Shown here piece after piece: positions 45,663-54,355 of a stretch of DNA of 64,000 bases; the first letter of the stretch is position 1; each line of letters opens with the position of its first letter. The stretch comes from G963663315 sp963668255. GTDB lineage: Bacteria > Pseudomonadota > Gammaproteobacteria > Arenicellales > Poriferihabitantaceae. The notes below the pieces were generated by a model. That model saw only the letters and a list, made by a program, of their open reading frames with translations, did not search any database and had not been told where the DNA came from. The translations under genes and the position numbers were made by a program. The DNA is taken from assembly GCA_965116595.1 (NCBI GenBank), contig OZ220708.1, forward strand, positions 124,001 through 188,000, given 5' to 3'.

Positions 45663-46568
45663 TTGGACCGAAACTCTCCACCGCCGCAAAAGTCAAGACG
45701 CCGAATGCAATGGGTTGATTTCCTGCTGTTCGGCCTCGTTGCGGGGATTGTTTTCTATGGAATGTATCGTGTCAACGATGTTCTGGTTTACGAGTGGGAC
45801 TGGTCACGGGTATTCGGGTTTGTCATCCGATATGATCAGGAATCGGATTCCTGGGTTGCCAATCTGCTCCTGCAGGGACTGGCTACCACCCTGCGGCTCG
45901 CTGTCTGGTCTACCCTGTTCGCAATCATTGTGGGCGTCGTCATGGGCTATTGGCGAACCTGCAACAGCCTTGCATTGCGCATTATCAGTCGCTGTTATGT
46001 CGAGTTGATTCGCAATATGCCACCCGTTGTTTTCATTTTTATTTTCTACTTCTTCGTATCCAGCCAGATATTTCCCGCTATGGGTCTGGACAATATCGAT
46101 ACCACAGGCGCCATCGCCTCGAGTCCGGTTTTCACGTTCCTGTTTGGTGAACCTCATTTGTTCACTAATTTTCTGGCTGGAATGATTTGCCTGTCCCTGT
46201 TTGAAGGCGCCTACATTACCGAGATCGTGCGTGCCGGCATTCAGTCCACACCCAATGGTCAGTGGGAGGCGGCCAAAGCGATTGGATTATCCCATTTCAA
46301 CGTGCTTCGGGACATCATACTCCCTCAGGCGATTCGCAAGATTCTGCCTCCGCTTGCCGGTCAGTTTATTACCCTGATCAAAGACTCGGCCATCATTTCG
46401 CTGATTTCAATTCAGGAGTTGACCTTTATCGCCAATGAAGTGGCTGCAACGACGACACGGGTATTTGAAACCTGGATACTGGTTGGCGGAATGTATTTCG
46501 TGCTTTGTTACAGCTTCGCTGTCCTGTTCGCTCATCTTGAAACGAGAGCGAAAAGGAGTAATCGCTAA
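45663..46568 (+). CDS. Polar amino acid ABC transporter permease, second subunit
   Basis: 301-aa permease. Signature YVELIRNMPPVVFIFIFYFF and EAA loop WEAAKAIGLSHFNVLRDIIL are intact. The first start is a TTG at 45663; ATG 45705 (MQWVDFLLF) is equally plausible and there is no clear ribosome-binding site for either. It forms the heterodimeric channel with the 43899 permease. Confidence 0.9.
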   Translation: MDRNSPPPQKSRRRMQWVDFLLFGLVAGIVFYGMYRVNDVLVYEWDWSRVFGFVIRYDQESDSWVANLLLQGLATTLRLAVWSTLFAIIVGVVMGYWRTCNSLALRIISRCYVELIRNMPPVVFIFIFYFFVSSQIFPAMGLDNIDTTGAIASSPVFTFLFGEPHLFTNFLAGMICLSLFEGAYITEIVRAGIQSTPNGQWEAAKAIGLSHFNVLRDIILPQAIRKILPPLAGQFITLIKDSAIISLISIQELTFIANEVAATTTRVFETWILVGGMYFVLCYSFAVLFAHLETRAKRSNR

Positions 46569-46595
46569 TCAGGAGCCTTTTCGGGAGACATTATT

Positions 46596-47351
46596 ATGCC
46601 AAACAAAAATTCTACGCTGCCTCTCGTTGAAATTTCCGGCTTGTGCAAATGGTACGGAAATTTCAGTGCGCTTCATGATATTAATCTGAATATTTCCGCC
46701 GGTGAAAAAGTGGTTGTTTGTGGACCATCGGGCTCCGGAAAATCAACCGTAATCCGTTGTATCAATCAACTTGAAGAACACCAGAGAGGGACCATTAAAG
46801 TCAACGGCCGTGAAGTCAAACCCGGCATGAAGAAGATCGAAGAAGTACGCCGTGACGTCGGTATGGTGTTCCAGAGTTTCAACCTGTTCCCACACATGAC
46901 CGTTCTGGATAATCTGACTATTGGCCCCATTCGAAACAGCGGAATCCCCAGATCAGACGCGACTGATACTGCCATGCACTACCTCGAACGCGTTCAAATT
47001 TCCGAACAGGCGAACAAATACCCGCCGCAGCTTTCTGGCGGGCAACAGCAACGGGTAGCCATTGCCAGAGCGCTCTGTCTGAAACCGAAAATCATGTTGT
47101 TTGATGAACCGACTTCAGCTTTGGATCCGGAAATGATTGCCGGAATACTGGATGTAGTGGTAGAACTGGCTGAAGAAGGCATGACCATGATCTGTGTGAC
47201 CCATGAAATGGGCTTTGCCCGCAGGGTGGCCGACCGAATCGTCTTTATGGATGTTGGTGAGATCGTTGAAGTAGCCGATCCCGAAACCTTTTTCAACAAC
47301 CCCGAAACGGACCGGGCAAAACTGTTCCTGAGCCAGATCCTGGGACATTAG
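46596..47351 (+). CDS. Polar amino acid ABC transporter ATP-binding protein (GlnQ-like)
   Basis: 251-aa ATPase with Walker A GPSGSGKST, signature LSGGQQQRVAIARAL, Walker B IMLFDEPTSALDPE and the H-loop THEMGFARRVADRI. GGGAGAC precedes the ATG. Last gene of the transporter operon. Confidence 0.95.
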   Translation: MPNKNSTLPLVEISGLCKWYGNFSALHDINLNISAGEKVVVCGPSGSGKSTVIRCINQLEEHQRGTIKVNGREVKPGMKKIEEVRRDVGMVFQSFNLFPHMTVLDNLTIGPIRNSGIPRSDATDTAMHYLERVQISEQANKYPPQLSGGQQQRVAIARALCLKPKIMLFDEPTSALDPEMIAGILDVVVELAEEGMTMICVTHEMGFARRVADRIVFMDVGEIVEVADPETFFNNPETDRAKLFLSQILGH

Positions 47352-47417
47352 CGCTCCCGCCCCACCGTCGGGTTTCTATATCACTCGATTCTGTCAACGA
47401 ATTACTGAACATTTACA

Positions 47418-47437
47418 ATTCCCGCGGAAGCGGGAAT
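47418..47437. repeat. REP-like palindrome
   Basis: Perfect 8-bp inverted arms ATTCCCGC and GCGGGAAT around GGAA, a type often dispersed between bacterial genes. It lies between the ABC ATPase and hicA and may terminate transcription in both directions. Confidence 0.6.
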
Positions 47438-47479
47438 CCACCAAAGGCTCTACGAACCCTGTTAGAGATTGCTGTTTCT

Positions 47480-47495
47480 GCTATCTAGTGATAGC
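47480..47495. promoter_or_regulatory. Probable HicAB operator
   Basis: Inverted repeat GCTATC-TAGT-GATAGC directly upstream of a TATGAT -10-like element (47500-47505) and only 21 bp before the hicA ATG. The position suits autorepression by the antitoxin. Confidence 0.5.
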
Positions 47496-47516
47496 GCTTT
47501 ATGATATTATGAAAGA

Positions 47517-47771
47517 ATGAACAGCAAGCATAAGAAAACACTCGCTGCTATTTTCTCAACGCCTGTTCCAAAGAATATCGAATGGGCGAAAATAGAAGCG
47601 CTATTGGTTGCTGTAGGTTGCGTTGTTACGGATGGTGGTGGTTCAAGGGTAAAGTTTGATTTTAAAGGACATACGGCGGCTTTTCATCGACCACACCCGC
47701 AAAAAGAAACCAAACCGTATGCTGTCCGTCTGGTACGTGAATATTTAAAACTGACCGGTATCAAACCATGA
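47517..47771 (+). CDS. hicA: HicA family toxin
   Basis: 84-aa mRNA interferase of a type II toxin-antitoxin pair. The dsRBD-like fold is indicated by WAKIEALLVAVGCVVTDGGG, the catalytic-region His in KGHTAAFHRPHP and the C-terminal VRLVREYLKLTGI. It precedes and overlaps hicB by four bases, the usual order. Confidence 0.9.
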   Translation: MNSKHKKTLAAIFSTPVPKNIEWAKIEALLVAVGCVVTDGGGSRVKFDFKGHTAAFHRPHPQKETKPYAVRLVREYLKLTGIKP

Positions 47772-48142
47772 ATAATTTAACATACAAAGGTTATTACTCA
47801 AAAATTGAGTTTGAAGCAGACAGTGATGTTTTTGTGGGTCGTTTGGCAGGCATTACCGATATTATCGTGTTTGAGGCGGATACAGTGGAGGAACTTAAAA
47901 CAGCGTTTATTGAAGCGGTAGATGATTATCTGACGCATTGTGAGCGTATAGGGAAACAGGCGCAAAAAGCGTTTTCCGGAAAGTTGATGTTGCGGATTAA
48001 TCCGGAAGTACACGCAGAGGTTGCATTAGCGACTGAACTGAGTCATGCAAAAAGCATGAATGAGTTTGCAGAAGCGGCCTTGCACAAAGAAGCCCAGGCA
48101 TATATAAATGCGCAACATGACATTCAAAGACCTGAAACCTGA
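47768..48142 (+). CDS. hicB: HicB family antitoxin
   Basis: 124-aa antitoxin. The N-terminal half is a degenerate RNase H-like HicB fold (DVFVGRLAGITDIIVFEADT, VEELKTAFIEAVDDYL); the C-terminal half is a ribbon-helix-helix DNA-binding domain (LMLRINPEVHAEVALATEL, KSMNEFAEAAL). It should neutralise HicA and repress the palindrome upstream of hicA. Confidence 0.9.
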   Translation: MNNLTYKGYYSKIEFEADSDVFVGRLAGITDIIVFEADTVEELKTAFIEAVDDYLTHCERIGKQAQKAFSGKLMLRINPEVHAEVALATELSHAKSMNEFAEAALHKEAQAYINAQHDIQRPET

Positions 48143-48181
48143 ATTGCGTACCACTCATGAATAACCTCTCTTACACCTCTC

Positions 48182-48943
48182 ATGCCCGTACCTGACCGCT
48201 CACAGAGCCTGGCGGTTCTGATTGATGCCGACAATACCAGCGAACGTTACGCTCACGCGATCTTCGAGGAGATCGCCAAGCTGGGCGAAGCTAACGTGCG
48301 ACGGATTTACGGCGATTTCTCCGGCGCTCGCCTTGCCGGATGGGACAAGAGGATTCAGTCTCTTGCAATCCTGCAACATCAGCAACGCAACAATACAACC
48401 GGCAAAAACGCCGCCGACATCGCGCTTGTGATTGACGCCATGGACCTGATGCACAAAGGTAAGCTGGACGGCTTCTGCCTGATCAGTTCGGACAGCGATT
48501 TCACCCGACTGGCGCAACGTCTGCGGGAGGATGGACTGGTGGTCTACGGCTTTGGAGAGCGCAAGACCCCGGAAGCATTCCGCAGCGCCTGCAACCGGTT
48601 CATCTATGTCGAGAATCTGATGGAAGCGGGAGAAGAAAAAGGGGATGGCAGGACGGCTGCCGCACCATCGTCGGCAGCAAAAAAGGAGCCGCCTTCAAAG
48701 GCCGTGAAGATCATCGCCAGGGCGATAGAGGAATCGGACGACGATGGCTGGATAAATCTGGGTATTGTTGGCGCCCGGATATTCGGCACGGCGCCGGATT
48801 TCGACCCGCGCACCTATGGCTGCCCCAACCTGAGCACGCTGGCCACGAAGTCCGGCGGTTTTGAAATCCAGAAGAGTCCGGGCAACGCGGTGCATATCCG
48901 CCGCAAGGCGCAGGAAAAACCGAAAGGCAGAAAGGCCAAATGA
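48182..48943 (+). CDS. NYN-domain protein with C-terminal OST-HTH/LOTUS domain
   Basis: 253-aa protein. Residues about 8-145 form a PIN-like NYN nuclease domain with the acidic residues in LIDADNTSERYA, KNAADIALVIDAMDLM and ISSDSDFTRLAQRLRE. After an Ala/Lys linker, residues about 170-240 resemble the OST-HTH (LOTUS) RNA-binding module ending KSPGNAVHIRRK. Probably an RNA-processing or surveillance nuclease. It is 39 bp after hicB in the same direction, so it may be co-transcribed or be an independent cargo gene. Confidence 0.85.
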   Translation: MPVPDRSQSLAVLIDADNTSERYAHAIFEEIAKLGEANVRRIYGDFSGARLAGWDKRIQSLAILQHQQRNNTTGKNAADIALVIDAMDLMHKGKLDGFCLISSDSDFTRLAQRLREDGLVVYGFGERKTPEAFRSACNRFIYVENLMEAGEEKGDGRTAAAPSSAAKKEPPSKAVKIIARAIEESDDDGWINLGIVGARIFGTAPDFDPRTYGCPNLSTLATKSGGFEIQKSPGNAVHIRRKAQEKPKGRKAK

Positions 48944-48966
48944 CCGGTACCCAACCATCATCGTAG

Positions 48967-48988
48967 GGGCAGGCCACCGTGCCTGCCC
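48967..48988. terminator. GC-rich hairpin, REP-like or bidirectional terminator
   Basis: Perfect 8-bp arms GGGCAGGC and GCCTGCCC around a 6-nt loop, between the convergent NYN and RelE-like genes. No T tract follows. The sequence type is a common dispersed repeat in bacterial genomes. Confidence 0.55.
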
Positions 48989-48996
48989 GCGAACCT

Positions 48997-49269
48997 TCAT
49001 ATTGATAGATCACGATAAAAGTTCTCGTGCGAACCCAGGGCGAGCAACGTCATGCAGTCCGGTTTTTTCTCATACAGATATGCCAACAGATATTGTTTAT
49101 CAGCCACTTTATATTTATATACACGCACCCCCGCCAGTCCCCCCTTTTTCATATCGCCAATACCGGTGTCGGCGATCAGCTTCCTGACCGCATCATCGAC
49201 AGCCGTTTTTTCTTTCCGGTGAAGCTTTTTGACCGTTCTTGAAAAAACTCCGGTTTGAACAACCTTCAT
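48997..49269 (-). CDS. RelE/ParE-superfamily toxin
   Basis: 90-aa basic protein with the RelE/ParE fold pattern: FSRTVKKLHRKEKTAVDDAV, a central basic strand VRVYKYKVADKQYLLAYLYE and the C-terminal LLALGSHENFYRDL typical of RelE-like toxins that act on mRNA. Its ATG overlaps the antitoxin stop by four bases. Confidence 0.82.
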   Translation of the reverse strand: MKVVQTGVFSRTVKKLHRKEKTAVDDAVRKLIADTGIGDMKKGGLAGVRVYKYKVADKQYLLAYLYEKKPDCMTLLALGSHENFYRDLSI

Positions 49270-49484
49270 CCGAATTGGTATTCGGTGAGACCAGCCGCAT
49301 CCGCCTCTTCCAGCCCAATCAATACATCTTTCACAAAGCCCAGCGGCAAGTCAGGATTTTCCTCGGAAATCCTGCCAATCGTTGCCCAGTACTCAATCTG
49401 TTTGGGGGGCGAACGGTGAAACACCCTGGCATACGCAGTCGCATCAGCGACTAACTGATCCGACAGTTTGATGGCTTTAGGCAT
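49266..49484 (-). CDS. ParD-like antitoxin
   Basis: 72-aa protein of the ParD-like antitoxin family, seen as KAIKLSDQLVADATAYARVF and SPPKQIEYWATIGRISEENP. The start is ATG 49484, preceded by GAGGAAG at good spacing; a longer reading to 49619 lacks support. It precedes and is coupled to the RelE-like toxin gene. Confidence 0.82.
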   Translation of the reverse strand: MPKAIKLSDQLVADATAYARVFHRSPPKQIEYWATIGRISEENPDLPLGFVKDVLIGLEEADAAGLTEYQFG

Positions 49485-49824
49485 AATCTTCCTCGTGGCA
49501 ATGCCAGTGAATAAACACCTATTATAGCCAATAGGTTCCTTTTTACAACCTATAGAGTTATCCAAGAAGGACGGATTTGTGATATCCTCGCCCCGGTATT
49601 TCAACTCCGAATCAATCATCCCATCAAGGCAGAGTGACGATGTGTGAAGAAAATCCGTTTGTAGAAATCCGTTCAGGGGAGCTTGCCGCCCCGGGATTGC
49701 CGTTCAGCCATTGCAAGGCACGACCGGCGTGCCGGCGGGATTGCGATGAGACGTTCGCCGGCATTGTTTCTTCTCTTCGCATTCCGGGCGCTGACTCCTG
49801 CCGTCGCGACTGCCGGGGACGGCG

Positions 49825-51891
49825 ATGACACGGGATCCGCGCTACGACGTGCTGTTCGAGCCGGTGCGCATCGGCCCGGTGACCGCAAAGAACCGCTTCT
49901 ACCAGGTCCCCCACTGCAACGGCGCCGGCGACTGGTCGCCGCGGGCGACGGCCGCGATGCGCGAGGTCAAGGCCGAAGGCGGCTGGGGCGTGGTCTGCAC
50001 CGAGAACATGATGGTGGACGCGTGGAGCGACATCAGTCCGTTTCCGGCGGTGCGGCTGTGGAGCGACGAGGATCTGCCGGGGCAACGCGAGATGGTCGAG
50101 CGTGTACACGGCCACGGCGCGCTGGCCGGCTGCGAGCTGGCCCATTTTGGAATCGCCGCCGCCAATCGCACCACTCGCCATCTCCCGCTCGGCCCATCGA
50201 GCCGCATGACCATGGAGTCCATCGACCCGCGGCAGTCGCGGCGCATGGACACCGGAGACATCCGGCGCTTTCGGCGCCGCCACCGCGAGGCCGCGTTACG
50301 GGCCAAGCGTGTCGGCTTCGACGTCGTCTACCTCTACTGCCTGCACGAGAATTCGATCATCTCGCAGTTCTTCTCGCGCAGGATCAACGACCGCGGCGAC
50401 GAGTACGGCGGTAGCTTCGAGAACCGGACCCGGCTGTTCCGCGAACTGCTCGAAGACACCCTGGATGCGGTGGGGGACCGCTGCGCGGTGGCGGTGAGGA
50501 TTGCCGTGGCGGAACTGGCCGGCCAACCCGTCGTCGAGCCGTCGGAACTGCGCGACATCATCGAGTTGCAGGCCGAGGTGCCCGACCTATGGGACGTCAA
50601 CCTCAACGACTGGTCCTTCGACTCCGCCACCTCCCGGTTCGCGGGGGAAGGGCACGAGGAGCCGCACGTGGCGTTCGTCAAGTCCGTGACCACGAAGCCG
50701 GTGGTCGGGGTCGGCCGGTTCACCTCTCCCGAAACCATGCTCTCGCAGGTGAGGCGGGGCATCATCGACTTCGTCGGCGCGGCGCGCCCGTCCATTGCCG
50801 ACCCGTTCCTGCCCAAGAAGATCGAGGAGGGCCGCCTCGACGAGATCCGCGAGTGCATCGGCTGCAACATCTGCGTGGCCGGCGAGAACAGCTTCACCCC
50901 CATGCGGTGCACGCAGAACCCGACCATCATGGAGGAGTGGCGCCGCGGCTGGCATCCCGAGCGGGTGCCGCGAAGCGAGCGTTGCGAGCCGGTGCTGATC
51001 GTGGGCGCCGGCGCGGCCGGTCTGGAGTGCGCGCTGACGCTCGCGCGGCGCGGCCATCCGGTGACGCTCGCCGAGGCATCGGAGCATCTGGGCGGAAGGG
51101 TCCTGCGCGAGAGTCAGCTCCCCGGCCTCGCCGAGTGGATTCGGGTGCGCGACTACCGGGTCGGGCAGCTTCGGACGATGCCCGGTGTCGACATCTATCC
51201 GGCCTCCGAGCTGACCGCCGAGGACGTGCTCGAATTCGGGGCGCAGCGCGTGGTCTGCGCCACCGGGGCGTACTGGCGCCGCGACGGCTGTGGCCGCCAC
51301 CACCGGGCGCCGCCGCTCGATCCGGCGGAGCCCGGACTGTTCACGCCGGACGACGTGATGGACGGCGCCTGCATCGAGGGTCCGGTCGTCATCTACGACG
51401 ACGACGGGGCCTATCTGGCGGCGGCCCTTGCCGAGAAGCTGCTCGCGGACGACGCCGAGGTCGCCATCGTGACGCCGCACGCCACGTTCGCGCGGTGGAC
51501 GGCCCTCACCCTCGAACAGGACCGTCTGACGCGGCGGATCCTGGAGCGGGGAGTCCGTCTGGAGCTGGCCACGCAGCTCGGGAGGTTCGACCACGAGGGC
51601 GTGCACTGCGAATGCGTGTATACCGGTCGGACGGTGAGCTTGCCTGCAGCCTCGCTCGTGGTCGTCACCTCGAGGATGCCGAACGACCGCCTGTTTAGGG
51701 CACTTCAGGCTCGGCCGCAGGCGCTGTCCGAGGCGGGCATCGAGCGGGTCGACCACATCGGCGACTGCGATGCGCCCGGACTGATCGCTCATGCCGTCTT
51801 TGCCGGGCACGAGTTGGCGCGCCGATTCGATGCACCCGAGGGGGAGCAACTTTCCTGTCGGCGTGAGCACCCGGCGGCGATGCACGGGTGA
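49825..51891 (+). CDS. Trimethylamine/dimethylamine dehydrogenase family protein
   Basis: 688-aa iron-sulfur flavoprotein similar end to end to trimethylamine dehydrogenase. The N-terminal TIM barrel begins RDPRYDVLFEPVRIGP and carries the Cys that binds FMN covalently (FYQVPHCNGAG, C32). The 4Fe-4S site is CIGCNICVAGENSFTPMRC, followed by ARPSIADPFLP-type landmarks upstream and a C-terminal ADP/NAD-like module with LIVGAGAAGLECALTLARRG. It would release formaldehyde from a methylated amine and feed electrons to an electron-transfer flavoprotein. The region is far richer in G+C (especially third codon positions) than all neighbours, so it was probably acquired from a high-GC donor. GGGGA precedes the ATG. 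Confidence 0.9.
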   Translation: MTRDPRYDVLFEPVRIGPVTAKNRFYQVPHCNGAGDWSPRATAAMREVKAEGGWGVVCTENMMVDAWSDISPFPAVRLWSDEDLPGQREMVERVHGHGALAGCELAHFGIAAANRTTRHLPLGPSSRMTMESIDPRQSRRMDTGDIRRFRRRHREAALRAKRVGFDVVYLYCLHENSIISQFFSRRINDRGDEYGGSFENRTRLFRELLEDTLDAVGDRCAVAVRIAVAELAGQPVVEPSELRDIIELQAEVPDLWDVNLNDWSFDSATSRFAGEGHEEPHVAFVKSVTTKPVVGVGRFTSPETMLSQVRRGIIDFVGAARPSIADPFLPKKIEEGRLDEIRECIGCNICVAGENSFTPMRCTQNPTIMEEWRRGWHPERVPRSERCEPVLIVGAGAAGLECALTLARRGHPVTLAEASEHLGGRVLRESQLPGLAEWIRVRDYRVGQLRTMPGVDIYPASELTAEDVLEFGAQRVVCATGAYWRRDGCGRHHRAPPLDPAEPGLFTPDDVMDGACIEGPVVIYDDDGAYLAAALAEKLLADDAEVAIVTPHATFARWTALTLEQDRLTRRILERGVRLELATQLGRFDHEGVHCECVYTGRTVSLPAASLVVVTSRMPNDRLFRALQARPQALSEAGIERVDHIGDCDAPGLIAHAVFAGHELARRFDAPEGEQLSCRREHPAAMHG

Positions 51892-52500
51892 CAACAGCTC
51901 GACCGAGGTAAAGTGAAAGAGGTTCATCACCAGATCGATCAGGCTTCGCGAGCGCATGGCCTGACTCCCGCATTAGTGACTGCCGGGGCGGCGGCGATTC
52001 CGGCAATCCCGAGGAATCGCGGCAGCTTGCCCACTCCGGAGCGAAAGTTGTTCCTGCAATCCGGGGGGGCATGTTTGATGCCATTCTGATGTAGAATATA
52101 TCTATCTTATTGTTTTTATTATCTTCGTGAAATCCAAAAGCTGAACACGCCCGTGGTAAAGGCACCATACCCGCGACGGAAGACGCAGAGATTGACACGC
52201 TTCCCGAGCAGTTCCGTGCCGCGGACATCCGCCGTCCCTGCCAGGCCTGAGAAAGCAAGCAGCAGCAGGGCCCGAAGCGGCGCTCCGACGATGATGGGAC
52301 AGCAGACAGACTGGAGTATTTTTGACGTACTTTATGCCGAAAATCGCCGCTTTGTCACCATTAAAACTAATGGTTTTGGGCAATTAATCAGCCGTAATGC
52401 AGAAATTAATATCAAAAACCGGTATATGACGAGACCGGCAACCGGATGACGATGCGCCGCACCGGGCATGATCGTCCCGGGGGCCCTGGGAGAAGGAAGG
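51892..52500. other. Gene-poor stretch after the high-GC island
   Basis: About 600 bp with no gene I can support. It is GC-rich to about 52070, AT-rich to about 52140, GC-rich again to about 52310 and AT-rich to about 52440. On the minus strand near 52258-52290 a short open stretch looks like a signal peptide (LRALLLLAFSGLAGTA) but it has no continuing domain, which suggests debris of a lost gene. Confidence 0.4.
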
Positions 52501-52576
<76 letters not shown>

Positions 52577-52632
52577 AAAAGCTAAGGGACGCTGGCTTGA
52601 CGCTGGATTATATGCGCCGCGCCGGATCATAG

Positions 52633-52664
52633 TCTACCGGATAATTTCCGGCAGATCAGGCTTG
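52633..52664. repeat. Direct repeat, left copy (ispH 3'-end duplicate)
   Basis: 32 bp matching 53366-53397 with 3 mismatches, in the same orientation. On the minus strand it spells the end of an IspH-like tail (ELRNSQA then stop) followed by the palindrome CCGGAAATTATCCGG. Confidence 0.8.
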
Positions 52665-52690
52665 ACTATTCCGCAGTTCGGTCGGGAGGT

Positions 52691-53245
52691 TCAGACCGGC
52701 ATGCCGAAGAGCACGCCGTGGAAGTACATCAACAGGCCGGCCGCGATCAGGCCACCGACCACCGCGGCCGCATCCATCGCCAGTCGGGGCGCCGTGTCGG
52801 TAGACGGATGTTTCCCGCGCGACTCCAGGCTCAATGCCGCCAGTACCGCATACGCCGCGAAACCGCCGAACAGAACGACCGAGGCCAGGTCACCGTTTGC
52901 GGCGAGGTGGGCGAGTGCCCACACGAGCAACCCGAGCAACATCGGGTGACGGAGCACGGCCCGGATGTGGGTTGGCATGTTGGCCGCCGCGAAGAGCACT
53001 ATCGAGACCGGCACCGCGATCATCGCCGCATGGCGTCCCCAGGATGCAGGAATGTAGACCGGCTCGAAAGGCGCCTCGGAAAAGCCCCATACTATCAGCG
53101 CGATGCTTGCGAATGCGATCAGCGAGAACACGGCGCGGTAAGTCTGCTGGCCCATGCCCGCTACCAGGGCGGCGCGCAAGGGTGCAATGCTCGGGATTGC
53201 ATGAATGGCAATGAACAGCGCCAGGCCGGCAATGAGAAGAGTCAT
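52691..53245 (-). CDS. nnrU: NnrU family membrane protein
   Basis: 184-aa inner-membrane protein with five to six hydrophobic segments. NnrU is linked to nitrate/nitrite and nitric oxide metabolism in denitrifiers and is related to isoprenylcysteine methyltransferase-like membrane proteins. The hallmark is RHPMLLGLLVWALAHLAANG. No other denitrification genes are in the window. It is GC-rich compared with the ispH block and is flanked by 32-bp direct repeats that copy the ispH 3' end. Confidence 0.85.
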   Translation of the reverse strand: MTLLIAGLALFIAIHAIPSIAPLRAALVAGMGQQTYRAVFSLIAFASIALIVWGFSEAPFEPVYIPASWGRHAAMIAVPVSIVLFAAANMPTHIRAVLRHPMLLGLLVWALAHLAANGDLASVVLFGGFAAYAVLAALSLESRGKHPSTDTAPRLAMDAAAVVGGLIAAGLLMYFHGVLFGMPV

Positions 53246-53365
53246 CGGGATACTCCCTGGTGGGTCTTGTAAATCACGTCAGTGGTTGTCCGGAACATCC
53301 CCTGATTCTGCACCGAAACGCTGTGGAGCACAACGTCTTCGCCTGCCGGACGCGGCGTTTCGGCG

Positions 53366-53397
53366 TCTACCGGATAATTTCCGGTGGATCAGGCCTG
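53366..53397. repeat. Direct repeat, right copy (native ispH 3' end)
   Basis: Native counterpart of 52633-52664, covering the last codons of ispH, its TGA and a 15-bp palindromic hairpin (CCGGA-TAATT-TCCGG) that could act as a weak terminator. Confidence 0.8.
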
Positions 53398-54333
53398 GCC
53401 GCGGCGCAGTCCGGGCGGCAGGGAGAAAGACAGGTTCTCCTCCGGGCCTTCCATTTCAACCACAGTATTGTATCCGGTTGATAAATACTGGATGACTTTT
53501 TGCACCTGTGACTCAGGCGCGGATGCTCCCGCAGTCACACCGACAGTCTTTTTGCCCGCCAGCCATTCCCGTTGAATCTGTTCGGGCCCATCGATCAGGT
53601 AAGCCGGTACATTACGTGACTCGGCGATCTCCCGTAACCGGTTTGAATTCGCACTGTTCGGTGAGCCAACTACGAAGACCACATCACTTTTCCTGGCCAG
53701 TTTTTTTACCGCATCCTGCCGATTTTGGGTGGCAAAGCAAATATCCTCTTTATGGGGCGCCTGAATTTTGGGGAACCTGGACCGCAAGGCAGCGATAATT
53801 TTCGCGGTGTCATCCACCGACAGGGTGGTTTGCGTCACATAGGCCAGTTTCTCCGGATCCGACACCTCCACAGTCTCAACATCATCAATCCTTTCAATAA
53901 GATGGATTCCCTGGTCCACCTGCCCCATGGTTCCTTCGACTTCGGGATGGCCCGCATGGCCTATCAACAGGATTTCGAGCCCCTTTCTGCGGTATTTCCT
54001 GACCTCGATATGAACCTTGGTGACCAGCGGACAGGTGGCGTCGAATACGGTCAACTTGCGTGCGGCGGCTTCGCGCCGAACCGACTGAGACACCCCATGC
54101 GCACTGAACACAACGGTGGAATTTTCAGGAACACTGTCAAGATCATCGACAAAAACGGCACCCTTCCCGGTCAGGTCATCGACCACATATTTATTGTGAA
54201 CCACTTCATGCCGGACATATATCTTTTCATGGATTTCCAGCGCGCGTTCTACAATTTCAATAGCGCGTTCAACACCGGCGCAAAACCCTCTTGGATTGGC
54301 CAGAGCGATTTGTGTTGGAAAGAGATTGTTCAT
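53389..54333 (-). CDS. ispH: 4-hydroxy-3-methylbut-2-enyl diphosphate reductase
   Basis: 314-aa [4Fe-4S] enzyme that makes IPP and DMAPP in the last step of the MEP pathway. The three cluster cysteines are in NPRGFCAGV, FDATCPLV and DICFATQNRQ; the catalytic-site motif VVGSPNSANSNRL and the His of SAHGVS are present. It supplies isoprenoid units for ispB and for the sterol pathway in this window. Its last residues (LRRGQA) are duplicated in a diverged form beyond nnrU. Confidence 0.97.
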   Translation of the reverse strand: MNNLFPTQIALANPRGFCAGVERAIEIVERALEIHEKIYVRHEVVHNKYVVDDLTGKGAVFVDDLDSVPENSTVVFSAHGVSQSVRREAAARKLTVFDATCPLVTKVHIEVRKYRRKGLEILLIGHAGHPEVEGTMGQVDQGIHLIERIDDVETVEVSDPEKLAYVTQTTLSVDDTAKIIAALRSRFPKIQAPHKEDICFATQNRQDAVKKLARKSDVVFVVGSPNSANSNRLREIAESRNVPAYLIDGPEQIQREWLAGKKTVGVTAGASAPESQVQKVIQYLSTGYNTVVEMEGPEENLSFSLPPGLRRGQA

Positions 54334-54355
54334 CGGTTAAATCACTTGATCATTG

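Noticed and set aside
50587..51957. 456-codon minus-strand and 369-codon plus-strand open frames
   Set aside because: Both overlap the trimethylamine dehydrogenase homologue in other frames; long shadow frames are expected in such GC-rich DNA, and neither shows a domain.
49692..52011. 11-bp inverted repeat CGGGATTGCCG / CGGCAATCCCG around the high-GC island
   Set aside because: It looks like transposon ends at first, but the arms are short, the flanking match is poor, and no transposase or target duplication is visible.
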